Shown here piece after piece: positions 45,653 through 53,904 of a DNA stretch of 64,000 nucleotides. A program made the position numbers and the translations under genes. Within the stretch, counting starts at the first letter, position 1. Each line of letters opens with the position of its first letter. Source of the stretch: Luteimonas aquatica (GTDB lineage Bacteria; Pseudomonadota; Gammaproteobacteria; Xanthomonadales; Xanthomonadaceae); assembly GCF_022662575.1 (NCBI RefSeq), contig NZ_JALBFU010000002.1, positions 124,001 to 188,000 on the forward strand, given 5' to 3'. The notes under the pieces are model-generated. The model made no database searches, had not been told where the DNA came from, and saw only the letters and a program-made list of their open reading frames with translations.

Positions 45653-46834
45653 ATGTCCGTCCTTCCCCCCGATGCCGACGCGGCGGCGCACAGCGCGCGC
45701 CTGCGCGAACTGATCCGCGCGCAGATCCTCGCCGCCGGCGGCGCCATCCCCTTCCACCGGTTCATGGAACTGGCGCTGTACGCGCCCGGCCTGGGCTACT
45801 ACAGCGCCGGCGCGGCCAAGTTCGGCCGCGCCGGCGATTTCGTCACCGCGCCGGAGCTCGGCTCGCTGTTCGCCGAATGCGTGGCCGAGGCGGTGGCGCC
45901 GGTGCTGCGGCAGCTCGGCGAGGACGCCGAGTTTCTCGAACTGGGCGGCGGCAGCGGCGCCTTCGCCGAGTACGCGATCAAGCACCTGATGACCCTGGAC
46001 GCGATGCCGGCGCGCTACGCGATCCTGGAACCGAGCGCGGACCTGCGCGAGCGCCAGCGCGAGCACCTGCGCCGCCGCCTGACGCCGCCGGTCTTCGCCC
46101 GCGTGGAATGGCTGGACGGGCCGGTGCAGGAGCGCTGGAACGGCGTGCTGTTCGCCAACGAGGTGATCGACGCGCTGCCGACCTCGCGCTTCGCGCTGCG
46201 CCAGGGCGAGGTGTTCGAGGAATACGTCGCGCTGGACGGCGAGGGCGGCTTCGCGCGCGCCGAGCGCCCGGCCGACCCGCTGCTGGCGGCGGCGGTGCGC
46301 CACGTCGAGCGGCGCGGCCAGGCGCCGTTCGACGACGGCTACCGCTCCGAGCTGCTGCCGCAGCTGCCGTACTGGGTGCAGGCGGTGATGGGCGGGCTCG
46401 GAAGCGGCGCGATGCTGTTCGTCGACTACGGCCACCCACGCGGCGAGTACTACGCGGCCACGCGCCGCGACGGCACCTTGCGCGCGTTCTACCGGCACCA
46501 CGTGGTCGAGGACGTCTATGCGCGCGTGGGCCTGCAGGACATCACCGCCTCGGTCGACTTCACCGCGCTCGCCGAGGCCGGCACCGAGGCGGGATTCGAC
46601 TTCGCCGGCTACTGCTCGCAGGCCAGCTTCCTGATCGGCAACGGACTGGAACAGCGGCTGGCCGCACAGGAGACGCGCGCGCCCAGCGAGGCGGCGCGCT
46701 ATTCGCTGCGGCGGCAGGTGCAGCAGCTGACGCTGCCCGCCGCGATGGGCGAGCGCTTCCAGGCGATGGGGTTCGCGCGCGATGTCGAGTTCGGCGCCGC
46801 CTTCCTGGCCGGCGACCTGAGCTTCCGCCTGTGA
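45653..46834 (+). CDS. SAM-dependent methyltransferase, MidA/NDUFAF7 family
   Basis: A 393-residue protein. IPFHRFMELALYAPGLGYYSAGAAKFGRAGDFVTAPELGSLFAE is the conserved family opening. LELGGGSGAFAEYAIKHL is the SAM-binding motif, and LFANEVIDALPTSRF follows. Eukaryotic NDUFAF7 methylates an arginine of complex I. The bacterial function is less clear. The ATG at 45653 fits the family length. The stop overlaps the GTG of the VanZ-like gene by 4 bases. Confidence 0.9.
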   Translation: MSVLPPDADAAAHSARLRELIRAQILAAGGAIPFHRFMELALYAPGLGYYSAGAAKFGRAGDFVTAPELGSLFAECVAEAVAPVLRQLGEDAEFLELGGGSGAFAEYAIKHLMTLDAMPARYAILEPSADLRERQREHLRRRLTPPVFARVEWLDGPVQERWNGVLFANEVIDALPTSRFALRQGEVFEEYVALDGEGGFARAERPADPLLAAAVRHVERRGQAPFDDGYRSELLPQLPYWVQAVMGGLGSGAMLFVDYGHPRGEYYAATRRDGTLRAFYRHHVVEDVYARVGLQDITASVDFTALAEAGTEAGFDFAGYCSQASFLIGNGLEQRLAAQETRAPSEAARYSLRRQVQQLTLPAAMGERFQAMGFARDVEFGAAFLAGDLSFRL

Positions 46835-47241
46835 GCGGCGCGGCCTGGCTCAAGCCGCTGCGCCATCCGCGCCTGTGGCTGGCGCTGTGGTGGCTGGCGC
46901 TGCTGGCGGTGGTGGCGGTGTGCCTGGTGCCGGCGACCGACCTGCCGCGCACGCCGCCCGGCGGCGACAAGGTCGAGCACTTCCTCGCCTACTTCCTGCT
47001 GATGGCCAGCGCCGTGCAGGTGTTCGCCGGACGCCGCGCGCTCTGCCTCGCGGCCGCGGGGCTGGTGGCGATGGGCGTGGCGATCGAATTCGCCCAGGCC
47101 GGCCTCACCGCCACCCGCGGCGGCGACGTCTGGGACGCCGTCGCCGACCTGCTCGGCGTGCTGGCCGGATGGGCCCTGGTCCGCACGCCGCTGCGCGACC
47201 TGCTGCTGCACCTGGAACGCAGGATCGCGCCCGGCGCGTGA
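46831..47241 (+). CDS. VanZ-like family protein
   Basis: A 136-residue membrane protein with three or four helices (LWLALWWLALLAVVAVCLVP, VEHFLAYFLLMASAVQVF, LCLAAAGLVAMGVAIEFAQ and LLGVLAGWALVRTP). The GGDKVEHFLAYFLL segment with Asp-Lys and Glu-His resembles the VanZ family core. It starts with a GTG that overlaps the preceding stop. Function is unknown. There are no glycopeptide-resistance genes nearby, so resistance should not be inferred. Confidence 0.8.
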   Translation: MSGAAWLKPLRHPRLWLALWWLALLAVVAVCLVPATDLPRTPPGGDKVEHFLAYFLLMASAVQVFAGRRALCLAAAGLVAMGVAIEFAQAGLTATRGGDVWDAVADLLGVLAGWALVRTPLRDLLLHLERRIAPGA

Positions 47242-47289
47242 GCGGAACGGGCGCGCCCAGGGCGCATCGCGCAAGCGCGCGGCGCGCGC

Positions 47290-49584
47290 TCAGCGACCGC
47301 CGCGCTGCTTGCGCGGGACCAGGGTCACCCGGTCCACCACCCACATCGCCGGCCGCGTATCGCCGCTGAAGGTGATGCACAGATCCTGCGCGGCGGGCTG
47401 CTTGCGCAGCGGCAGCTTCAGCGTGGCGAAACCGTCGGCGCCCGGCCGCGCCGGCAGCGGCGCGCGCGCCAGCACCGCGCCCTTGCAGCCGGCGCGCACT
47501 TCCGCCTCGCCTCCGGGCGTGCCGGCCGGGGTGAACTTGCGCTGGGACTCGTCGTGGGCGAGCTCGAAGTTGTAGGGCAGGCGGCCGGCGCGCAGTTCGA
47601 TCGCGGCGATCCCGCGCAGGTCGGCCTTCGGCCACAGCCAGCAGGGATTGAGGATGTCGACATTGAAGTTGGCGCGCTCGCCTTCGCGCGGGCCGTCGTC
47701 CTCCAGGCGCAGCATGGCCTCGCCGCTGCACGAGGCCAACGTGGTGTTGCCGCGCGTGCGCAGCGAGGCCAGGTCGAAGCCGCGCGCGTTGGCCGTCGTC
47801 AGCGCCCGCTCGTCGGCGAACGCCGCCGCCTTCACCTGTGCCGGCAGCGGCAGCACGAACGGCGCGGCGTAGCGCGGCGATTGCGCCGTCGGCTCGCTGC
47901 CGTCGGTGGTGTAGCGGATGTCCCGGTAGCCGGAAGGATTGGACAGCGCCACCGAGACCTTGCCGGCCGGGATGTCGCCGGTGCCGTCGATCCACACCTG
48001 GAAGGGCGTGGTCGCGTAGGCGATGCCGAACTGCCGGTACCACGGCAGCTGCGCCGGCAGGCGGGCGAGGAAATCGCCGTAGTCCTTGCGCTCGGCCGGC
48101 GACCAGCCGGTTTCGGCCACCGCCGCCAGGCGCGGGAACAGCGCGTGCTGCACGCGCGCGAAGGTGCGCACGTGCTCGGTCCAGAGGTTGGCCTGCAGGC
48201 CGAGGATGTGCTTGCGTTGCGCCGGCGCGAGCGCGGCCGGCACCGGCTCGTAGTCGTAGACGTTGCGCAGCGTGGTAGTGCCCGGGTGGCTCGGCGGCTC
48301 GCTCGGCAGGTCGCTTTGCGGGCGGTTGAGGTAGAGCAGATTCGACGGCGTCATCACCGCGTCGTGGCCGCCGCGCGCGGCCGCGATGCCGCCCTCGATG
48401 CCGCGCCAGGACATCACCGTGGCATCGGCGGGCAGGTCGCCGTCGAGGATTTCGTCCCAGCCGATGAGGCGGCGCTGGTGCGCTTCCAGGAAGCGGTTCA
48501 GGCGCGCGATCATCCAGGCCTGCAGCTGGGTCTCGTCGCGCGCGCCCACCTCGCGCATGCGCGCCTGCACGCGCGCCGAGGCCTGCCACTGGTCCTTCAC
48601 CGCCTCGTCGCCGCCGATGTGGACGTAGCGGCCGGGGAACAGCGCGATCACCTCGGCGAACACGTTCTCCAGGAACGCCATCGTCGCCTCGTCGGCGTTG
48701 AACAGGTTGGGATACACGCCCCAGCCGTTGCCCACCGACAGCGTCTGGCCGGTGACGCCGAACTCGGAATAGGCGGCGATGGCGGCGGTGGCGTGGCCCG
48801 GCACATCGATCTCCGGGACGACGGTGATCTGGCGCTCGGCGGCGTAGCGCACCACCTCGCGGATCTGCGCCTGCGTGTAGTGGCCGCAGTAGCGCACGGG
48901 CGTGCCGCCGTCGCCGGCCCCGGCGTCGCCGGCCGGGATGCGGCAGGCTCCGATGTCGGTGAGCTTGGGATAGCGCTTGATCTCGATGCGCCAGCCCTGG
49001 TCGTCGGTCAGGTGCCAGTGGAAGACGTTGAGCTTGTGCATCGCCATCGCGTCGAGCACCAGCTTGATCTGTTCCACCTCCTGGAAATGGCGTGCCGAAT
49101 CGAGCATCACCCCGCGCCAGGCGAAGCGCGGCGCGTCGTCGATGCGCACGGCCGGCACGTGCAGGCCGCCGTCGCCGTCGAGCAGCTGCCACAGCGTGAC
49201 CGCGCCGTAGAACAGGCCGCGCGGATCGGCGGCCTTCACCGTTACCCCGCCGCGGCCGGCCCGCAGCGCATAGCCCTCGGCATTGGCCGAGGCCTTGCGG
49301 TCGATCGCGAAGACGATCCCGGCCTTGGGCCGCTTGGCGACGATGCGCAGCGACAGCCCGCGCGTGCGCGCCACGTCGGCGACGAAGCGCGCCGCGGCCG
49401 CGCGCGCGGCGCGGCCCTCGGCGTAGACCTGGGTCTGCGCGTTGACCGCGAAGCCGCCTTCGCCGGCCTCCATGTGCGCGGGCGCCGGGATCAGCGCGGG
49501 CGATGCGGCCGGCAGCAGCGGCGAGGCCAGCAGCAGGGCGCAGGCGAGGAGGGCGCGGAACGGGGAGGGGCGGAGTCGGTTCAT
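47290..49584 (-). CDS. Beta-N-acetylhexosaminidase, GH20, secreted
   Basis: A 764-residue exported enzyme. It has a signal peptide (MNRLRPSPFRALLACALLLASPLLPAA), a GH20 N-terminal domain, and the TIM-barrel catalytic domain with the Asp326-Glu327 pair in HIGGDEAVKDQW. The barrel start is FAWRGVMLDSARHF. A C-terminal beta-sandwich region runs from about residue 540, with TDGSEPT-type repeats. It releases terminal GlcNAc from chitin fragments or glycans. Third gene of the leftward GlcNAc arm. A terminator stands between it and the TonB receptor gene. Confidence 0.94.
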   Translation of the reverse strand: MNRLRPSPFRALLACALLLASPLLPAASPALIPAPAHMEAGEGGFAVNAQTQVYAEGRAARAAAARFVADVARTRGLSLRIVAKRPKAGIVFAIDRKASANAEGYALRAGRGGVTVKAADPRGLFYGAVTLWQLLDGDGGLHVPAVRIDDAPRFAWRGVMLDSARHFQEVEQIKLVLDAMAMHKLNVFHWHLTDDQGWRIEIKRYPKLTDIGACRIPAGDAGAGDGGTPVRYCGHYTQAQIREVVRYAAERQITVVPEIDVPGHATAAIAAYSEFGVTGQTLSVGNGWGVYPNLFNADEATMAFLENVFAEVIALFPGRYVHIGGDEAVKDQWQASARVQARMREVGARDETQLQAWMIARLNRFLEAHQRRLIGWDEILDGDLPADATVMSWRGIEGGIAAARGGHDAVMTPSNLLYLNRPQSDLPSEPPSHPGTTTLRNVYDYEPVPAALAPAQRKHILGLQANLWTEHVRTFARVQHALFPRLAAVAETGWSPAERKDYGDFLARLPAQLPWYRQFGIAYATTPFQVWIDGTGDIPAGKVSVALSNPSGYRDIRYTTDGSEPTAQSPRYAAPFVLPLPAQVKAAAFADERALTTANARGFDLASLRTRGNTTLASCSGEAMLRLEDDGPREGERANFNVDILNPCWLWPKADLRGIAAIELRAGRLPYNFELAHDESQRKFTPAGTPGGEAEVRAGCKGAVLARAPLPARPGADGFATLKLPLRKQPAAQDLCITFSGDTRPAMWVVDRVTLVPRKQRGGR

Positions 49585-49621
49585 GTCGTCATCCTGGCGG
49601 CGGCAGGGGGAAGCATCGCGG

Positions 49622-49652
49622 AAAAAAACGGGCCCGGACAAGTCCAGGCCCG
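49622..49652 (-). terminator. Terminator between the TonB receptor and hexosaminidase genes
   Basis: On the minus strand CGGGCC-T-GGAC-TT-GTCC-G-GGCCCG is directly followed by TTTTTTT, a standard rho-independent terminator. It would make hexosaminidase transcription partly independent of, or attenuated relative to, the receptor gene. Confidence 0.9.
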
Positions 49653-49677
49653 CAAGGACACCACGGAGGGAGAGGCG

Positions 49678-52371
49678 TCAGAACTTGAAATGCACCGTGG
49701 CCATGTAGCGGCGCCCACTGTGGTAGCGGCCGGCCGGCATGCTCTTCTTGCCCAGGTACTGGAAGTACTCCTCGTCCAGCAGGTTCTGCGCGTCGAAGGT
49801 CAGCGACAGGTTGTCGTTGATGGTCCAGCCGAGGCTGGCGCCCACCTCGGAGTAGTCGTCCACGCTCGCCGGCGCCGCGCCGGCCACGTAGCCGCCGGCC
49901 AGGTAATGGCTGCGCCAGTTGTAGGTCACGCGCGCGCTGAACGGGCCCTTCTCGTAGTAGGGGCTGAGCGAGACGCTGTCGCGCGACTGGTAGGGCAGCG
50001 GGTCGCCGGTGTTGTTCTCGCCGTCGGCGTAGGTGTAGTTGCCGACGAAGCCCAGGCCGGTGTCACCGAAGGGCTGCTGGTAGCTGACGTTGAAGCCCTT
50101 CACCTTGCCCTTGCCGGCGTTGCGCGGCCGCTGGATGCTGTAGTCGCAATAGCCGTCGGCGGTGCAGCCGTGGGTGCCGACGATGTTTGCCCAGTCGGCC
50201 GGCGAGGTGTCCTTGATCGAGTTGTACTGGCGCTCGACGCTGGCGCTGCTGTCGATGTAGTTGTCGATGTCCTTGTAGAAGATCGAGGCCGCCAGCACCG
50301 ACTGCTCGGCGAAGTACCACTCGGCCGACAGGTTGAAGTTGGTGGATTCGTAGGGCGAAAGCGAGGCGTTGCCGCCGCTGCCGGTGAACTGGGTGTCGTT
50401 GAGGAAAGTGTTGTTCACCATCTGGTTGTACGGCGCCCAGGCGATCACCTTGGCGGCGGCGAAGCGCAGTACCCAGTTCTCGCCCAGGTCGTAGGCCAGG
50501 TTGAGCGAGGGCAGCACGAAATCCTCGCTCTTGGACTTGGTCTGCCACTTGCTGTCCAGGTCGGTGAGCGTGGGCGTGCCGCTGTAGACGAAGCCGCTGC
50601 CGTCGGTTTCCGAGCGCACGAAGCGCACGCCGACGTTGCCGCGCAGCCCGCCGCTGGAGAAGTTCAGCTGCGCGTAGCCGGCGGTATTGGTCTGCTCCAG
50701 CGCCCAGCTGTTGTTGAGGTAGCTGGCGGCGTCCGGGTTGCCGAAGTCGAGCGGGCTGTTGCGCACCCATTGCAGCACGTTGTAGCGGCCGGCCTGGACG
50801 TGCCGGCCATGGTCGGGATGGAAGCCGCGGATGTCGGTCAGGCCCATCGTGCCGACGTCGGCCAGGGTGCCGGTGCGCACGCCGCCGTACACGTTCAGGT
50901 CGAAGGACTCCTCGTGCTTGGAGCGGCGCACGCCGAACTGCAGCTGGTTGAAGACGCTGTCGAAGTTGACGTTGAAGTCGAGTTGGCCGTAGGTGTCCTC
51001 GCTCTCGGTGGAGAACACGCCGTTGTTGCCGAGCCAGCTGCTGGAGCCCCAGTTGGCGGGATTGCGCGCGCCCTGCGGGTCGTCGAAGCGGATGCCCTTG
51101 TTGATGTCCCAGCTGAAGCCGCCGTTGTAGACCGGCTCGATGAAGTACTGGGCGAGGTTGTCGTTCTCGGACTTGCTGCGGCCGATCTGGCCGGACATGC
51201 CCCAGCCCTCGCCACGGAAGGCGCCGCGCAGGTCTAGGCCCTTGGTCACCACTTCGGAGAGGCGGACCTGGTTGTCGTAGATCACGGTGCCGCCGCCTTC
51301 CTCGGCATTGGCATTCGAGTGACCACCAGTCACGACGCCGTCTGGTCCCAGGTCGAGACGGTCTACAGCGTTCTGAGTACCCTGATTCCAGGTGAGATAG
51401 CTGTAGAGCGATTGGTTGTAATTGTCGAACTTTTCCTTGATGTACAACCCGCTCAAGTTGAATTCCAGTGCATCGCTTGGTTTCAGCTGCAGATTGACCA
51501 CGGCACTGTCGCGTTTGCGGTCCTGCTGGAACCAGGCAGCATTGATCGAATTGGGAATCTTCGCGTTTGGATCGCGCTGGGCAATATCCGTGTTCGGAAA
51601 GGTCGGTGGAAGTGGATTTCCATTCTGATCTCGCGGAAGCGCGGGCGCATACCCGAAGACCTCCAGCCCCTGCCGGTCCACCCGCTCCTGGTAGCGCTGC
51701 GCCGACACCGCCACGCCGAAGGTCTCGGCGGGGTTCTTCCAGCTGTAGAGCAGCGAGACGTTCGGCTTGCCGCTCCCGGCCTGCTGGCTGTAGCTGTAGC
51801 CGATCGAGCCGGCCACCGAGTTCGCGTCCAGGTCCAGCGGCTGGCGCGTGTGCATCAGGATCGTGCCGCCGAGGCTGCCCTCGGTCAGGCGCGCCTCGGA
51901 GGACTTGATGATCTCGGCGCGGCCGAGGATCTGCGGCGCGAGCAGTGTGTAGTCGAAGCCGCGGTTGGGCTGCTCGCCGTAGAGCCAGATCGCCTGCGCC
52001 ACCGGATGCCCGTCCAGGAAGGACAGGTTGAGGCTGGGGTCGGTGCCGTCCACGCTGACCCGCTCGCCCTGGCCGAAGCGGCGGTCGAGGGTGATGCCGG
52101 GGATCTGCGAGAAGGCCTCGGCGACGTTGGTGCTGGGGAACTTGCCGATGTCCTCGGCGGTGATCGCCTCGGACACGGTGGCGTTGTTGCGCTTGGTGTC
52201 CAGCGACCGCTCCAGGCTGGCGCGGATGCCGACGACGGTGACCGTGTCGAGGTCGGTGGCGGTGCCGGCGTCTTGCGGTGCGGGTGCCGCCGTTTCCTGC
52301 GCCTGTGCCTGCGCGGCCAGGACGAGACAGGTCACGATCGCGGCGGACAGCGCGGTCTTTCGGTACGTCAT
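49678..52371 (-). CDS. TonB-dependent receptor of the GlcNAc locus
   Basis: An 897-residue outer-membrane receptor. A signal peptide (TALSAAIVTCLVLAAQAQA) leads to TDLDTVTVVGIRASLERSLD, which contains the TonB-box-like DTVTVVG, then the plug (ISEDIGKFPSTNVAEAFSQIPGITLDR type). The 22-strand barrel closes in the terminal Phe of YMATVHFKF. It imports substrates with energy from TonB-ExbB-ExbD. Its position between the kinase and hexosaminidase suggests GlcNAc oligosaccharides. The start follows GGGAGAGAC. A lower-GC patch spans about 51305-51640 (residues about 245-355). Confidence 0.93.
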   Translation of the reverse strand: MTYRKTALSAAIVTCLVLAAQAQAQETAAPAPQDAGTATDLDTVTVVGIRASLERSLDTKRNNATVSEAITAEDIGKFPSTNVAEAFSQIPGITLDRRFGQGERVSVDGTDPSLNLSFLDGHPVAQAIWLYGEQPNRGFDYTLLAPQILGRAEIIKSSEARLTEGSLGGTILMHTRQPLDLDANSVAGSIGYSYSQQAGSGKPNVSLLYSWKNPAETFGVAVSAQRYQERVDRQGLEVFGYAPALPRDQNGNPLPPTFPNTDIAQRDPNAKIPNSINAAWFQQDRKRDSAVVNLQLKPSDALEFNLSGLYIKEKFDNYNQSLYSYLTWNQGTQNAVDRLDLGPDGVVTGGHSNANAEEGGGTVIYDNQVRLSEVVTKGLDLRGAFRGEGWGMSGQIGRSKSENDNLAQYFIEPVYNGGFSWDINKGIRFDDPQGARNPANWGSSSWLGNNGVFSTESEDTYGQLDFNVNFDSVFNQLQFGVRRSKHEESFDLNVYGGVRTGTLADVGTMGLTDIRGFHPDHGRHVQAGRYNVLQWVRNSPLDFGNPDAASYLNNSWALEQTNTAGYAQLNFSSGGLRGNVGVRFVRSETDGSGFVYSGTPTLTDLDSKWQTKSKSEDFVLPSLNLAYDLGENWVLRFAAAKVIAWAPYNQMVNNTFLNDTQFTGSGGNASLSPYESTNFNLSAEWYFAEQSVLAASIFYKDIDNYIDSSASVERQYNSIKDTSPADWANIVGTHGCTADGYCDYSIQRPRNAGKGKVKGFNVSYQQPFGDTGLGFVGNYTYADGENNTGDPLPYQSRDSVSLSPYYEKGPFSARVTYNWRSHYLAGGYVAGAAPASVDDYSEVGASLGWTINDNLSLTFDAQNLLDEEYFQYLGKKSMPAGRYHSGRRYMATVHFKF

Positions 52372-52474
52372 GGTCTCTCTCCCTATCAATGGTGGGTTGC
52401 CGGGCGCCGGATGCGTGCCCGGCGCCGTCTTGTGTTGCCGTCCCGCGCGCGGCGACGCGCGGGACGCGTTCGGG

Positions 52475-53521
52475 TCATCGTGTTCGTCCGCCGCTGGCCA
52501 GGAACCAGTGCGCCGCGCCGATCACGCCAAGCTGTCCGTGCTCCACGAGCTTCACCGGAACCCGTTCCAGCGCCTCGCGCATCACGCCCTTGTTGAGGAA
52601 GCGTTCGACAAAGCCGCTGGCCAGCAGGAATTCGCGGATCTGCGGCAGGATGCCGCCGGCCAGGTAGATGGCTTGCGCGCCGTAGAGCAGCGCCATGTCG
52701 CCGACCGTGCCACCGAGCAGGCCGCAGAACACCGACAGGCTTTCGCGCGCCTGCGCGTCGCCGTCCGACAGCGCCGCCGCGGTGATCTCGCCGGGCGAGG
52801 CGTGCCGGCGCTCGGCGCCGTGCAGCGCGCACAGCGCGCCGTACAGATGCATCAGTCCCGGGCCCGACAGCGCCTGCTCGACCGGCACGTGCGGGTGCTG
52901 CGCGAGCAGGTGGCGGAGCACGGCCATCTCCAGGTCGTTGCCGACCGTCAGCGCCGCGTGGCCGGCTTCGGTGGCGAGCACCACCGGGCCGCGCGCGCTC
53001 GGGATCCAGAGCGCCGCGCCGAAACCGGTGCCGGGGCCGACCACCAGCGTGGGGCCGCGCGGCGCGGCATCGGGGCCGGTCAGGCGCAGCACGGCGCTGG
53101 CGTCCATCTGCGCGGCCGCGTGCGCCACCGCTTCGAAATCGTTGACCAGGCGGAACTCGCGGAATCCCAGGCGCTCGCGGATCTGCCGCAGCGGGACCGG
53201 CCAGGGCAGATTGGCGGTGATCAGCGTGCCGTCGCCGTTGTCGGCGTCGTCGAGCAGGTAGCCGGCGCTGGCGATGGCTCCGGCGTCCACGCGCGCGCCA
53301 TCGAGCGTGCCCAGGAAGTCCTCGATGATCTCCGCCAGCCCGGCGAAGTCCGCGCAGGCGTACTTGCGGTAGCCGAGCACCTGCAGCGCCTGCGCGGGGG
53401 CGCCGGCGTCGGGGCGCACCAGGCCGATGCGCACGTGCGTGCCGCCGACGTCGGCGGCGATGAACGGGCGCGAGGCCGCGTTCGTTGCATCCGCCGTTTG
53501 GGATCTTGCGATTGCGGGCAC
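52475..53521 (-). CDS. Glucokinase-family sugar kinase (probable GlcNAc kinase)
   Basis: A 348-residue ASKHA kinase of the glucokinase family. The phosphate-1 motif FIAADVGGTHVRIGLV is near residue 20. VNDFEAVAHAA, VVGPGTGFGAALW and YLAGGILPQIREFLL are also present. It probably phosphorylates GlcNAc to GlcNAc-6-P for NagA, although glucose is an alternative substrate. First gene of the leftward arm and divergent from nagP, with three candidate operators between them. Confidence 0.85.
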   Translation of the reverse strand: MPAIARSQTADATNAASRPFIAADVGGTHVRIGLVRPDAGAPAQALQVLGYRKYACADFAGLAEIIEDFLGTLDGARVDAGAIASAGYLLDDADNGDGTLITANLPWPVPLRQIRERLGFREFRLVNDFEAVAHAAAQMDASAVLRLTGPDAAPRGPTLVVGPGTGFGAALWIPSARGPVVLATEAGHAALTVGNDLEMAVLRHLLAQHPHVPVEQALSGPGLMHLYGALCALHGAERRHASPGEITAAALSDGDAQARESLSVFCGLLGGTVGDMALLYGAQAIYLAGGILPQIREFLLASGFVERFLNKGVMREALERVPVKLVEHGQLGVIGAAHWFLASGGRTR

Positions 53522-53588
53522 TGCCGACTCCCTCCTGCGCGCCGGCCGGGGTCGGTATGGCCAGTGCGGGCCGGAGTGTGGAAGTGGT

Positions 53589-53604
53589 TTGACAACGTTG
53601 TCAA
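53589..53604. promoter_or_regulatory. Candidate NagR operator 1 (perfect palindrome)
   Basis: TTGACAACGTTGTCAA is a perfect 16-bp palindrome with a central CG, as bound by LacI-type dimers. It lies 68 bases upstream of the kinase start. It contains TTGACA in both directions, so it may overlap a -35 element. Confidence 0.75.
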
Positions 53605-53658
53605 CAAGCGGTCACGATGCGCCGCGCCGAGGCTGGACGTGTGCGGGGAATTCCCGGA

Positions 53659-53670
53659 GCCAACGTTGGC
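53659..53670. promoter_or_regulatory. Candidate NagR operator 2
   Basis: GCCAACGTTGGC shares the CAACGTT(G) core with operators 1 and 3. Its right half overlaps TTGGCA, the candidate -35 of the nagP promoter. Confidence 0.55.
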
Positions 53671-53693
53671 AAAATGTGACTCGAATCTAGATT
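53666..53693 (+). promoter_or_regulatory. Candidate nagP promoter
   Basis: TTGGCA (53666-53671) and TAGATT (53688-53693), spaced 16 bases, lie in the only clearly AT-rich part of this gap. It is an inferred promoter, overlapping operator 2. Confidence 0.4.
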
Positions 53694-53828
53694 TGCCTGA
53701 AATCTCCGGCGGTTCTCATCCGAAACGGCGACGGCGAGGGGGCTTTCGATGTTGCGATGCAGCAGTCGTCAGCGCGGCGGAGCGGATCTTTCGTTTGCAT
53801 CGCGCCCGTGGCCGCCGCGGTAAAAATA

Positions 53829-53843
53829 TGACAACGTTAGCCA
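53829..53843. promoter_or_regulatory. Candidate NagR operator 3
   Basis: TGACAACGTTAGCCA, one half identical to operator 1, lies just after an A/T-rich TAAAAATA and 62 bases before the nagP ATG. It is positioned to block early transcription. Confidence 0.6.
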
Positions 53844-53904
53844 TGGGCTGCGCCGGCGCACGGCGCATCCCTGTCCGCATCCCGACGCCGCAGGAGTCGC
53901 CCGC

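Noticed and set aside
46831-47241. Glycopeptide resistance function for the VanZ-like protein
   Set aside because: VanZ-like proteins are widespread and no vanHAX genes are near. Resistance cannot be inferred.
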